Positions 15,509-24,001 of a stretch of 64,000 nt of DNA are shown piece after piece. The notes under the pieces are model-generated. The model was not told the origin of the DNA. It did no database searches and was given only the letters and a program-made list of their open reading frames with translations. The stretch covers positions 1 through 64,000 of the forward strand of contig CABUIC010000006.1 of the NCBI GenBank assembly GCA_902491515.1. The letters run 5' to 3'. This DNA comes from an uncultured Porphyromonadaceae bacterium. GTDB taxonomy: Bacteria > Bacteroidota > Bacteroidia > Bacteroidales > Muribaculaceae. Position 1 is the stretch's first letter. Each line of letters starts with the position of its first letter. The position numbers were made by a program, and so were the translations under genes.

Positions 15509-18130
15509 TCAATCCTTGCCCGTCAGAATCTTGCGGATGTCGTGGAGTTTTGTCAGGGCCTGGAGAGGCGTCAGGTTGTTGATGTCTGTTCCTATTATTT
15601 CATCGCGTATCTGCGAGAGCACGGGGTCGTCGAGCTGGAAGAAACTGAGCTGCATTCCGCCTTCGACTGTCGTGCCCGGAGCCGGGGCCTCTACTTTCGC
15701 CTTGCCTCCGTCCGAGGCGGCCTTCTCGAGCTGCGCGAGGATTTCGCCGGCACGTTTCACTATCACCGGGGGCATGCCGGCAAGTTTTGCCACATGGATG
15801 CCGAAAGAGTGCTCCGAGCCGCCGCGTGCCAGCTTGCGCAGGAACACAACCTTGCCGTCGATTTCCTTCACCGAGACGTTGTAGTTGGCTATGCGCTCGT
15901 ACTGCCCCTCCATGTCGTTGAGCTCATGGTAGTGCGTGGCGAAGAGAGTCTTGGGATGGAGCCCGGGGCGCGTATTGATATACTCAACGATTGCCCACGC
16001 TATGGATATGCCGTCGTAGGTCGAGGTCCCGCGCCCGAGCTCGTCGAAGAGAATCAGCGAGCGGCGGCTCATGTTGTTGAGAATGGATGCGGCCTCGTTC
16101 ATCTCCACCATGAAGGTGCTCTCGCCGAGGGAAATGTTGTCGCTGGCACCCACGCGCGTGAAGACCTTGTCGACCACACCTATATGGGCGCTCGTCGCGG
16201 CCACGAAGCATCCCGTCTGCGCCATGATGACGTTCAGCGCCGTCTGGCGCAGGAGCGCAGACTTACCCGACATGTTCGGGCCCGTTATCATCATGATCTG
16301 GGTGGAGTCGTTCTCAAGTTCCACTGTATTGGCGATGTATGGCTCGCCGGGAGGAAGCTGGCGCTCGATTACGGGGTGACGCGCATCCTCGAGGCGGAGG
16401 ACAAGGCTGTCGTCGACCACCGGACGCGTGTATTTGTACTCGAGCGACACGCGGGTGAAGGCGTCGAGAACGTCGAGGCGCGCAAGGAGCGCCGCATTAA
16501 GTTTCAGAGCGGGTATATACTGCGCGAGGGCCTGGACCAAGGCCGAATAGAGGCGGTTCTGGATTGCTTCTATCTTCTCCTGCGCACCGAGGATTTTCTC
16601 CTCGTAGTCCTTGAGCTCCTGGGTGATGTAGCGCTCGGCGTTCACGAGCGTCTGCTTGCGCACCCACTCGGGGGGGACCTTCGACTTGTGGGTGTTGGTC
16701 ACCTCGATATAGTAGCCGAAGATATTGTTGTAGCCGATTTTCAGACTCGTGATTCCCGTGGCTTCGGCCTCTCGGGCCTGAAGTTTCAGAAGATAGTCCT
16801 TGCCTTCGTAGGCTATGGCGCGGAGCTGGTCGAGCTCCGGGTCGACACCCGCGTTGATGATGTCGCCGCGGGTGTTGAGCCCCTGAGGGTCGTCGGCAAG
16901 CTCGCGGGTCATGCGCTCGCAGATGATGGTGCAGGGATTCAGTTGCTCACCTATGCTCTGAAGCGCGGGAAAACCCGATTCGCGGCACATCCGCGAGATA
17001 GGCACAATCTCGACGAGGGCATTGCGGATCTGGAGCATCTCGCGGGGCGTCACGCGCTCGCAGGCCACCTTCGCGACGAGGCGCTCCAGGTCGCCGATGG
17101 TCTTCAGCCGCTCGCAGATTTCCTCCCTGATTTCGGGCGTGCGGAAAAAGTGCTCCACAACGTCGAGGCGCTCGTTGATGGCCTTCGGGTCCTTCAGCGG
17201 GAAGAGCAGCCAGCGCCGAAGCATACGCGAGCCCATGGGACTGACCGTACGGTCGAGAATTGTGAGGAGACTCTTTCCCTCGGGGTCAAGCGGGTCGATG
17301 AGCTCGAGATTGCGCACCGTGAAGCGGTCGAGGCGCACGTAACGCTCCTCTTCGATGCGGGAGAGAGAATTGATGTGGGAGGTATGAGAGTGCTTCGTGA
17401 GGTCAAGATAATGGAGAATGGCTCCGGCGGCTATGATGCCGTGGGACAGCCGCTCCACGCCGAACCCCTTGAGCGAGGATGTGCCGAACTGCTTGAGAAG
17501 GCGTTCTGTGGCGGCGTCGGTGGTGAAGAGCCATTCGTCGAGGTCGAAAATCAGGTAGCGCTGCGAGAGCTCGTCCTCAACACGCGAGCGGAGTCCGTGG
17601 CGCACCAGAAGCTCCTTCGGGGCCATATTGGCCAGAATCTTGTCCACATAGTCCGGCGTTCCCTCCGTGCAGAGAAATTCGCCGGTACTTATGTCGAGGA
17701 AAGCGACGCCCCATATAGCTTTGCCTATATGAAGGGCGGCGAGGAAATTGTTCTCGCCGCGGGAGAGGACGTTGTCGCTGAGGGCCACGCCCGGAGTCAC
17801 CAGCTCTATGATGTCGCGCTTGACGAGTTTCTTCGTCAACTTGGGGTCCTCGAGCTGCTCGCATATGGCCACACGCTTTCCGGCTCGGACAAGCTTCGGG
17901 AGATAGGTGTCGAGGGCGTGGTGCGGGAAGCCCGCGAGCTCCACATACTGCGCGGCGCCGTTGGCGCGCCGCGTAAGGGTGATGCCGAGAATTTCGGAAG
18001 CTATGATGGCATCGTCGGAGAAGGTTTCGTAGAAGTCGCCCACACGGAAAAGGAGCACGGCGTCGGGATGTTTGGCTTTCATCTCGGCGTACTGCTTCAT
18101 GAGCGGTGTCTCGACAATCTTCTTAGCCAT
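15509..18130 (-). CDS. mutS: DNA mismatch repair protein MutS
   Basis: An 873-residue MutS that recognises mismatches and small loops and recruits MutL. The mismatch-reading F-x-E is F33-Y-E35 in GDFYETF. The ATPase carries Walker A GPNMSGKS (about 616-623), Walker B LFDELGRGTS and the downstream ATHYHEL. Full length. It starts 8 bases inside the end of the small membrane-protein gene, so it is translated from the ftsB-like operon. A very long antisense frame over it is a composition artefact. Confidence 0.97.
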   Translation of the reverse strand: MAKKIVETPLMKQYAEMKAKHPDAVLLFRVGDFYETFSDDAIIASEILGITLTRRANGAAQYVELAGFPHHALDTYLPKLVRAGKRVAICEQLEDPKLTKKLVKRDIIELVTPGVALSDNVLSRGENNFLAALHIGKAIWGVAFLDISTGEFLCTEGTPDYVDKILANMAPKELLVRHGLRSRVEDELSQRYLIFDLDEWLFTTDAATERLLKQFGTSSLKGFGVERLSHGIIAAGAILHYLDLTKHSHTSHINSLSRIEEERYVRLDRFTVRNLELIDPLDPEGKSLLTILDRTVSPMGSRMLRRWLLFPLKDPKAINERLDVVEHFFRTPEIREEICERLKTIGDLERLVAKVACERVTPREMLQIRNALVEIVPISRMCRESGFPALQSIGEQLNPCTIICERMTRELADDPQGLNTRGDIINAGVDPELDQLRAIAYEGKDYLLKLQAREAEATGITSLKIGYNNIFGYYIEVTNTHKSKVPPEWVRKQTLVNAERYITQELKDYEEKILGAQEKIEAIQNRLYSALVQALAQYIPALKLNAALLARLDVLDAFTRVSLEYKYTRPVVDDSLVLRLEDARHPVIERQLPPGEPYIANTVELENDSTQIMMITGPNMSGKSALLRQTALNVIMAQTGCFVAATSAHIGVVDKVFTRVGASDNISLGESTFMVEMNEAASILNNMSRRSLILFDELGRGTSTYDGISIAWAIVEYINTRPGLHPKTLFATHYHELNDMEGQYERIANYNVSVKEIDGKVVFLRKLARGGSEHSFGIHVAKLAGMPPVIVKRAGEILAQLEKAASDGGKAKVEAPAPGTTVEGGMQLSFFQLDDPVLSQIRDEIIGTDINNLTPLQALTKLHDIRKILTGKD

Positions 18131-18494
18131 TCTTGGCGAGCTTTTTCCGTCGCGCCGGAATGGCGATGGATGTTATGATCTGTATAACGGCTGCTGCGAG
18201 GGTCAGGGCGATGAAGTCGCGGAGAGTGGCCCCGGGGATGAAAAGCATTGCCGCCGCAGCCAGGAAGAAGAGGCCGCTCCAGAACTGGATGCGCACAAGG
18301 CGGCGCAGGCGCAGGTCGGGCCCGGAATAACGGGTGAAAATCCTTGCCACGAGCACCACCACGGCGCCGCAGGCGGCAACCCAGCGGTAGACCTCGACGG
18401 GCGTCCAGCGCGTGAGAATGAGCGCTGTCATAAAAATCAGGAGGCCGAGCGAGGCCAGGCCGTCCATATGGGTATATTCCTGTTTTGCTGTCAT
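18123..18494 (-). CDS. small four-helix membrane protein, unknown function
   Basis: A 123-residue protein with about four hydrophobic helices and a basic C-terminal tail (ARRKKLAKNG). It overlaps the FtsB/DivIC-like stop by 4 bases (ATGA) and the mutS start by 8 bases, so three genes are coupled. A second in-frame ATG (MDGLASLG) lies 9 codons in and is a possible alternative start. No family is recognised. Confidence 0.75.
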   Translation of the reverse strand: MTAKQEYTHMDGLASLGLLIFMTALILTRWTPVEVYRWVAACGAVVVLVARIFTRYSGPDLRLRRLVRIQFWSGLFFLAAAAMLFIPGATLRDFIALTLAAAVIQIITSIAIPARRKKLAKNG

Positions 18495-18823
18495 TTCTTA
18501 GTGTTCTGAGAGTTTGAGTCGTCCTCGAAGACAAATACTTCCTCGTTTTCGCGCTTCATGTTGTACTGCTCGCGCACGACATGCTCCATCATCTCGGGGT
18601 CGCGGACAAGGTTGTCATTGATCTGCTTGTAGTAGAGCATGGTGTCGCGGTTCGCCTCCAGTTCCATGCGCAGGGAGTCGATGGTATGCTCGTACTGCAT
18701 TCGGCTGACGAGCGAATTCTGGCCCACGAAGAGGATGTATACGGCGACTGCGAGGATAATGAGAGTGCGCCACGGGAGGAAGCGCTTGACCCAGCTTTTG
18801 GGTTTCGGTTCGTTTTCGTTCAT
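18491..18823 (-). CDS. FtsB/DivIC-family septum formation initiator
   Basis: A 110-residue bitopic protein: a short basic cytoplasmic segment, one helix (about 18-35, TLIILAVAVYILFVG), then a periplasmic coiled coil (about 40-80) and an acidic tail. It fits the divisome FtsB/DivIC family that pairs with FtsL and FtsQ. ATG 18823 (MNENEPKPKS) was chosen because the in-frame extension covers the promoter at 18862-18869. It is first in an operon with the membrane protein and mutS. Confidence 0.85.
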   Translation of the reverse strand: MNENEPKPKSWVKRFLPWRTLIILAVAVYILFVGQNSLVSRMQYEHTIDSLRMELEANRDTMLYYKQINDNLVRDPEMMEHVVREQYNMKRENEEVFVFEDDSNSQNTKK

Positions 18824-18857
18824 GAGGAGGTGCGGGATTCCGCCTGTATGCTGTTTC

Positions 18858-18914
18858 CCTGCAAAGTTAGTGAAAAAATTTTGCATATAGCGATTTTTTC
18901 ACTAACTTTGCAGG
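18858..18914. promoter_or_regulatory. divergent promoter built on a perfect 21-bp inverted repeat
   Basis: Arms 18858-18878 and 18894-18914 are exact reverse complements across a 15-base spacer. Each arm contains TAACTTTG facing outward (minus 18869-18862 for the ftsB-like operon; plus 18903-18910 for tRNA-Gln). The plus side also has TTTG at 18880-18883, 19 bases from its -7 element; the minus side lacks one. Confidence 0.85.
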
Positions 18915-18947
18915 CGCAAAAGGCATATAACAGCCCTTGCGACAGCA

Positions 18948-19018
18948 AGTCTTATGGTGTAATGGTAGCACTACAGGTTTTGGTTCTGTCTGTCCAGGTT
19001 CGAATCCTGGTAAGACTA
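18948..19018 (+). tRNA. tRNA-Gln (anticodon TTG)
   Basis: A 71-base cloverleaf. The acceptor strands AGTCTTA (18948-18954) and TAAGACT (19011-19017) pair perfectly. The anticodon loop is TTTTGGT with anticodon TTG, and the T-arm contains GGTTCGAATCC. The discriminator is A19018; CCA is not encoded. It is driven by the right half of the inverted-repeat promoter and followed at once by a terminator. Confidence 0.95.
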
Positions 19019-19019
19019 C

Positions 19020-19055
19020 AACGGGCGCCCGCGAATCCTCCGGGCGCCCGTTTTG
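19020..19055 (+). terminator. terminator of tRNA-Gln
   Basis: CGGGCGCCCG (19022-19031) pairs with CGGGCGCCCG (19041-19050), and TTTTG follows. It starts within 4 bases of the tRNA end. Confidence 0.85.
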
Positions 19056-19068
19056 TTATTTCATAAAC

Positions 19069-19722
19069 TTATTCCTTTGTGCCGTAGGCGAGGTCGCCGG
19101 CGTCGCCGAGGCCGGGGACAATGTAGCTATGGGCGTTGATTTCGGGGTCGATGACGCCAACCCAGAGGGTGGAGTCGGCGGGCATAACCTTGTTCATGTA
19201 GTCAACGGCGGCCTGAGAGGCGATTACGGAGGCGATGTGCACACGCGCGGGGGTTCCCTTGGTGAGGAGGGCGCGGTAGCTGAGTTCCATGGACGCGCCC
19301 GTGGCGAGCATAGGATCGCAGAGGATGAGGGTCTTGCCTTCGAGACGCGGAGAGGCGAGGTATTCGATGAGGACATCGAAATTCTCCTTTTCCTTATATT
19401 TGCGGTATGCGCTGACGAAGGCGTTCTCCGCCGAGTCGAAGTAACGCAGGAAACCGTTGTGGAAAGGCACGCCGGCGCGGAAGATTGTGCCGAGGACAAT
19501 CTTTTCGGCGATTACATGGCACTCGGCGTCGACCATCAGGGGAGTACGGACTTTTTCCGTGCGGTATTCAAGGGTCTTGCTTATCTCGTAGGCCATTATT
19601 TCACCGAGGCGCTCAAGGTTGCGGCGGAAGCGCAGAGAATCGCGCTGGGTGTCGATTTCGCGCATTTCGGAGAGATACTGACTGATGAGGGAGGGATGTT
19701 CGGAGAGGTTGATGACGTTCAT
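19069..19722 (-). CDS. upp: uracil phosphoribosyltransferase
   Basis: A 217-residue enzyme that makes UMP from uracil and PRPP in pyrimidine salvage. The PRPP loop CDPMLATGAS is at 135-144, and the uracil-binding C-terminus PGLGDAGDLAYGT matches the family. ATG 19722 (MNVINLSEHP) was chosen over an upstream extension that would translate the 7-base tandem repeat in the leader. It is monocistronic, and its 3' end faces the tRNA-Gln terminator. Confidence 0.95.
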   Translation of the reverse strand: MNVINLSEHPSLISQYLSEMREIDTQRDSLRFRRNLERLGEIMAYEISKTLEYRTEKVRTPLMVDAECHVIAEKIVLGTIFRAGVPFHNGFLRYFDSAENAFVSAYRKYKEKENFDVLIEYLASPRLEGKTLILCDPMLATGASMELSYRALLTKGTPARVHIASVIASQAAVDYMNKVMPADSTLWVGVIDPEINAHSYIVPGLGDAGDLAYGTKE

Positions 19723-19730
19723 ATTTTGCG

Positions 19731-19758
19731 AATTTAGAATTTGGAATTTAGAATTTAG
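19731..19758 (-). repeat. four tandem 7-base repeats in the upp leader
   Basis: Four consecutive 7-mers (AATTTAG, AATTTGG, AATTTAG, AATTTAG on the plus strand; CTAAATT-type in the mRNA) end 9 bases before the upp start codon. They give an unstructured A/U-rich leader. Confidence 0.8.
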
Positions 19759-19783
19759 AGTTGGGCGCGGGCGGTTTCTTTTG

Positions 19784-19791
19784 CAAATATA
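19784..19791 (-). promoter_or_regulatory. -7 promoter element for upp
   Basis: Minus-strand TATATTTG fits TAnnTTTG; the leader would be about 55 bases and include the 7-base repeats. Confidence 0.6.
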
Positions 19792-19807
19792 CGGCATTTC
19801 TGGAGAT

Positions 19808-19850
19808 AAACGAAATCCGCGGCCCGAAAAAATCGGAACCGCGGATATTT
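19808..19850 (-). terminator. terminator after the 860-residue secreted protein
   Basis: On the minus strand ATCCGCGG pairs with CCGCGGAT across about 16 bases (plus 19816-19823 with 19839-19846), then ATTTCGTTT. The T tract is imperfect. Confidence 0.6.
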
Positions 19851-19872
19851 CAATCAATCGCTATTTTCAGAA

Positions 19873-22455
19873 TCAGCGTACGAAAACCTTCGAGGCCTTG
19901 GAGCCCTGGAGTTTTACGTACACGCCGGAGGTGAGGCGGTCTGCGCTTACCTCCACGCCGTCGAGGCGGAAGAAGCGTGCGGGAGCGTCGGATTCGGCTT
20001 CAACGGCTTCGATGCCGCTGGGCTCGTTGATGCGGCTGCCGAGCACGCGGAGCTCCTTGAGCTTGATGCCCCATGCCGGTTCGAAGGCGGCGGAAGTCTT
20101 CAGGGTAACGTAGCGGCCGACAACGGGGGTGTCGAAGGAGTAAGTCTTGCGAATGGTCATGCCGCCGCCACCGGTAACACCGGCTTCGCTGACAACCTTG
20201 CTTTCAGCCTTCACGCGAGCGGCGGGAGCCTCGGTCTCCTCGCGCTCGATGGTGATGGTATAGTCCTTGGCACATGCGCCTTCCCAGACGAGCTCGACGG
20301 CCTCGATGTCATGGTTTGCGGTGAGGTCGAGGGCGATGGTGTGCTCCTGAGTCTCGGCGCAGGAGAACTCAATCAGAGTGCCTTCGTTTTCGTCGGTAGC
20401 GTTCATGTTGGGCTCTGTGGCATCATCCGCGATAACGCCGAGGCCCTTGGCCACGTTTGTGCCGGCTACGGCGCAGGTGAAGTCGAGGTCAGCGGAGAAG
20501 TCGCCTGCGGAAGCGGTAACGGTAGCGGAACCCTTCTTGTTGAAGACCACGCAGATGCCGTCGAGCGTGGCGGCTTCGCTCTCGATGGAGAGAGCCACGT
20601 TTTCGTCAAGGAGGTAGTTGCCCTGAGCGTCAACGGCATAAGCCACTACGGGCATCTTTGCACCGGCCACGAGGTCGGTAGCCTTAGCGGAGATTTTCAC
20701 ATCCGCGAGTTCGCCGTAAGCCACGGGCTCGTTGGAAGTGCCGAGGGCGAAGTCCTTCATGTCGATGCCCTTCACGCCGCCGGGATAAGCTAACCAAAAG
20801 TAGCTGTGGAGGTTGGCGCCTTCCTCGAAGGGCTTGTCGGCGGGAGTAGTCCAGGTGTAGACGCCTTCGACGTCCTTGCCGAGGAGCGAGCCGCTCCAGT
20901 TGTTGCCGATATTGACTTCGGGCACGAAGCCGTCAATCTTGCCGGCGCTCTTGATGGAGAATTCAACGGTGACGGTATTGTCGGCATTGTAGATGAGCTC
21001 GGTCATCATGCTGACGGGAATCTGACGGTTCATCTCGGCTGTTTCGCCGACGAGGTGAACACCTTCCAAGAGGCCGTTCACAATCTGGTGGTAGCTGATT
21101 GTGGTGGAAGCGTCGCGGAGGGTCTTGAAGGTAACCCTCACGGGGTCGGCATAGTAGGTCTGACCGTCCTTGACGGCTTCTACATCTACGGGGAAAGTGT
21201 ATTCGGTGGCAGCCTCGAGGCCTTCGACGGGATAGGGGCTTACGGAAGCAATCTCGTTGTTGACCTTGACTGTTACCTGAGCGCCTTCGAGCTCGGCGGG
21301 AAGAGTTACTTCATAAGCAATCTTTGCGCTGTTGGCGGTGATGTCCGTTGCTTCGGCAGTAACCACGGGGATGATGCGGGTGTCCTTCCAGAAGTAGACG
21401 TTTGCAGCGTAGAATTCGCCGCCGGTGGTGGCGTTGGGATAAGCGCTGTCGAACTTGAACTGGAATACGTCGTTTGCAACGACACCGACTTCGCTGTTGA
21501 CCCAAGTGGATACGGGGAGGTCGAATACATTCCACTCGTTAGCCTTGAGGTTGAGGAGCTGTGTGGGCTTTTCTTTTCCGGGGCTGATGGGGGTCACGCC
21601 GATTGTCGTCTGGGTGGTGGGATAAACCTCGATGTGGAGGTATTCCATATCGGATATGTCGAGACGGGGATTGAGTTCCCAGCCGAGATAGTTGTAGTGG
21701 GACAGCCAGTATACGGGATTGTTGTTATCGTCCTGAAGGTCCTTGGCTACAGTGCTCTGGCCCCAGCCGCCGACTTTGTGCGGAGCGATGCCGAATGAGC
21801 TGTAGAGCGAAACGACATCCTCAGCCTTGACGGCAGGCACATTGGCCACGGGGCAGAAGGGCTTCTCAACCTCGGGCTTCGCCCAGGATTCGTCGATATT
21901 CTTGAAGACAACGTCGTTGATGTAGAGGACAGTCTCGGAACCTTCCGTGGAAGAGAAGTTCTCCACGATGAGGCCGAGCAGGTCGGCTGCACCGTCGGCA
22001 GCGTATGCGGCGAACTTTTCAGCAGCGGCGGAGAAGTCCGTAGCCATTGAATATTTAGCTTCTTTCCAGACTTTAGCATCAGCGTCGGCCACATTGATAA
22101 CCTGAGTGGAGTTGACGCCGTCAGCGCCGAGCTGGACGGTGATTTTGCAGGGCGTCGTGGCATAATACTTGAAAGTGAGGGTAGCAGTGGCAAGGGGACC
22201 GGCTACTTCCGTCCCTGCGGGAACGGCGAGACCGCCGCAGAAGTTTGGGCCTGTGGGGGAGTCGGCAAAGGTGAGCGACCAGGTTTTAGCATCGGAACCG
22301 GCGGGGTCGGCAGCCTGAGTGTTCTGGGTGAGATTCCACCAATAGTTGGCATTGACGCCCTCGGAGAGGGCCCCATTGCTGTACACGGTGTAATCCTTAG
22401 CGTTAACCGCGAGCGCAGAGACCGCGGCCAAGGCCATGACAAGAATTTTTTTCAT
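19873..22455 (-). CDS. large secreted beta-rich protein with C-terminal sorting-like signature
   Basis: An 860-residue protein with a clear signal peptide (MKKILVMALAAVSALAVNA). The N-terminal half looks like jelly-roll carbohydrate-binding segments (about 20-185 and 200-380, rich in W and Y). A fibronectin-type segment follows (about 385-475), then a second long beta region, a probable discoidin-like segment (about 670-815), and a C-terminal signature FFRLDGVEV .. GVYVKLQGSKASKVFVR-like that is shared with neighbouring starch proteins. No catalytic motif is recognised. It has its own promoter and terminator. Binding of a glycan at the surface is inferred from composition and neighbours. Confidence 0.65.
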   Translation of the reverse strand: MKKILVMALAAVSALAVNAKDYTVYSNGALSEGVNANYWWNLTQNTQAADPAGSDAKTWSLTFADSPTGPNFCGGLAVPAGTEVAGPLATATLTFKYYATTPCKITVQLGADGVNSTQVINVADADAKVWKEAKYSMATDFSAAAEKFAAYAADGAADLLGLIVENFSSTEGSETVLYINDVVFKNIDESWAKPEVEKPFCPVANVPAVKAEDVVSLYSSFGIAPHKVGGWGQSTVAKDLQDDNNNPVYWLSHYNYLGWELNPRLDISDMEYLHIEVYPTTQTTIGVTPISPGKEKPTQLLNLKANEWNVFDLPVSTWVNSEVGVVANDVFQFKFDSAYPNATTGGEFYAANVYFWKDTRIIPVVTAEATDITANSAKIAYEVTLPAELEGAQVTVKVNNEIASVSPYPVEGLEAATEYTFPVDVEAVKDGQTYYADPVRVTFKTLRDASTTISYHQIVNGLLEGVHLVGETAEMNRQIPVSMMTELIYNADNTVTVEFSIKSAGKIDGFVPEVNIGNNWSGSLLGKDVEGVYTWTTPADKPFEEGANLHSYFWLAYPGGVKGIDMKDFALGTSNEPVAYGELADVKISAKATDLVAGAKMPVVAYAVDAQGNYLLDENVALSIESEAATLDGICVVFNKKGSATVTASAGDFSADLDFTCAVAGTNVAKGLGVIADDATEPNMNATDENEGTLIEFSCAETQEHTIALDLTANHDIEAVELVWEGACAKDYTITIEREETEAPAARVKAESKVVSEAGVTGGGGMTIRKTYSFDTPVVGRYVTLKTSAAFEPAWGIKLKELRVLGSRINEPSGIEAVEAESDAPARFFRLDGVEVSADRLTSGVYVKLQGSKASKVFVR

Positions 22456-22608
22456 TGTGTGGTTTTAGGTTGGGTTATTGAATTGGTTGATTTAAGTGTC
22501 GTTTAAAAATTGAGTACGGTTGTCATTGTCAATAACCTTCGGAAACCACTGTCTTCCGTCATTTCTATGAAAAATCAATTTTTCCCGCTCTCGCGAGGGG
22601 TTCGACGG

Positions 22609-22640
22609 CAAAGGTAAGCGTTTTTTTCGGTTGCGCCAAA
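22609..22640 (-). promoter_or_regulatory. consensus promoter for the 860-residue secreted protein
   Basis: Minus-strand TTTG (22640-22637), 20-base spacer, TACCTTTG (22616-22609). The predicted leader of roughly 150 bases before ATG 22455 is the longest in this region. Confidence 0.75.
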
Positions 22641-22645
22641 AAAAA

Positions 22646-22684
22646 TCACAAAAAAATGGCCGCGCCCCAAAAAACGGCGCGGCC
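22646..22684 (-). terminator. terminator of the amylase/CBM operon
   Basis: Minus-strand GGCCGCGCC (22684-22676) and GGCGCGGCC (22666-22658) form a 9-bp GC stem followed by ATTTTTT. It ends transcripts coming from 25764 to 22714. Confidence 0.85.
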
Positions 22685-22713
22685 GGGTAGAAAAATTTCA
22701 GGTCTTTAAATTC

Positions 22714-23523
22714 TCAGAGGATAACCTTCGAGGCCTTTCCGGCCTGCACGCGGATGTAGATGCCGCGCTCGGGGTTGAGGACGCGCGCGCCCTGAAGGTT
22801 GTAGAAGACAGCGGGAGCTTCGGCTTCAGCGGCGCTGATGGCCTCGATGCCGGTCGTGGACTCCACGACGAGCGCGCCGTTCTCCACCTTGAAGGTGGTG
22901 TTGGCGGGCTTCTCCTCGTAGACGGGACCGCACTGGCCGCCGGACCAGCCGCCGTTGTTGAACATCACGTTGTAGCCGGTTTCGTTGGGATTGCTGTAGA
23001 TGTACTCGTAGACGCCTGCGGTAGCGGTGGCGGTCATGGCCTTGTCGTTGACGACGGTGACATCCGACCCGCCTTCGACGGCATAATAGATGTGGATGTG
23101 GGGAACTGCGGACCAGTCTGCCGGGCGGATGAACCTGATGGTGACGAAGGGTGCGGTGGGATCGGGCACCTCGATGACCTTGAGATTGGTGGCGTTGTCG
23201 AGGGTGTAGGAATAGTTGCCGGGCGAAGCAACGTAGAAGTCGCCGCTCTGGCCGCCTTCCCAGCCGCCGTTGTTGAACATTACGTTGTAGCCGCCGGTTT
23301 CGGGGGCGTTCTTGAGCTCGTACTGGAACCAGTCGGTGAGGTCGGGGATAGCAGTCATCTCCTGATTGTTGGCGAGGTCGCCTGTGGCGCAGTAGACGTG
23401 GACATGGGGAGTCGCGGTCCAGAAGGACGGACGGAGAAACTTGATGGTGACGTCGGCGGCGGAAGCGCCGAGGGTTGCGCAGGCAAGCCCTGCGACAGCG
23501 AGGAGTCGGGTAAAGATTCTCAT
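22714..23523 (-). CDS. secreted protein of two tandem CBM26-like starch-binding modules
   Basis: A 269-residue protein: signal peptide (1-22), two repeats of about 95 residues, and the shared C-terminal signature. Each repeat begins TIKFLRP/TIRFIRP .. HVHVYCA/HIHIYYA and ends YNVMFNNGGWEGGQ or YNVMFNNGGWSGGQ, the pattern of CBM26-type starch-binding modules. There is no catalytic domain, so it probably captures starch or malto-oligosaccharides at the surface for the amylases. It is the last gene of an operon led by the GH13 gene at 23998-25764. Confidence 0.75.
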   Translation of the reverse strand: MRIFTRLLAVAGLACATLGASAADVTIKFLRPSFWTATPHVHVYCATGDLANNQEMTAIPDLTDWFQYELKNAPETGGYNVMFNNGGWEGGQSGDFYVASPGNYSYTLDNATNLKVIEVPDPTAPFVTIRFIRPADWSAVPHIHIYYAVEGGSDVTVVNDKAMTATATAGVYEYIYSNPNETGYNVMFNNGGWSGGQCGPVYEEKPANTTFKVENGALVVESTTGIEAISAAEAEAPAVFYNLQGARVLNPERGIYIRVQAGKASKVIL

Positions 23524-23545
23524 GAGTCTAAGGTGTTTGATTGGG

Positions 23546-24001
23546 TTAATTATTTAGGAAAATTTTAGTTGCTTGTCCGTTCAGCACGCGGATGAAAACT
23601 CCGCGCGAGGGATTTTCCACGGGATGCCCCTGTAGGTCGAACCAGAGTTCGGAAGCCCCGGGAGCGACAGGAGCGGCGAGGACGCCGGAAGTCCCTGTCC
23701 AGGGAACGACACAGCCCCGGGAATCCACCGTAAGCTCGGTGTCCGAACCGGGAACGTATGGCTGAGCCGTGCGCGCCGCTCCTCCGTCGGTGAAGTCGAT
23801 GGCCGATCCGGCCGGAAGAGGCGGGAGAGTGGCGGAGTAGCACCCAGGCTTGCCGGACACAGGGCTCATGGCCTTGTCGGCAATGGTCCAGCGCACACTT
23901 TCGGCGGAAGCGCCCGCGGCGCCCGCGAGGAGGAGAAGGAGGAGAGCGGCGGTGAAGTGTTTATTCGGAATCGTGAGCATCTCTTTAGAGGGGATTTTCA
24001 T
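23546..24001 (-). CDS. small secreted protein with degenerate half CBM26-like module
   Basis: Up to 151 residues with a signal peptide (core FTAALLLLLLAGAAGASA). The segment ADKAMSPV .. IDFTDGG aligns by eye with NDKAMTAT .. VMFNNGG of the neighbouring double-CBM protein, but the NNGGW ligand region is lost. The C-terminal signature (WFDLQGHPVENPSRGVFIRV) is kept. ATG 24001 overlaps the upstream stop (ATGA); ATG 23980 is an alternative that gives a more typical signal peptide. It may be a decaying paralogue or a small adaptor. Confidence 0.6.
   Translation of the reverse strand: MKIPSKEMLTIPNKHFTAALLLLLLAGAAGASAESVRWTIADKAMSPVSGKPGCYSATLPPLPAGSAIDFTDGGAARTAQPYVPGSDTELTVDSRGCVVPWTGTSGVLAAPVAPGASELWFDLQGHPVENPSRGVFIRVLNGQATKIFLNN

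Noticed and set aside
15542..18178. 878-codon plus-strand frame opposite mutS
   Set aside because: Full-length MutS is unmistakable on the other strand; the antisense frame is open because of codon bias and has low-complexity composition.
18858..18914. Invertible promoter (phase switch)
   Set aside because: The arms face outward with promoter elements inside them, so inverting the 15-base spacer would not change output, and the spacer is too short for a typical invertase substrate. No recombinase gene is near.
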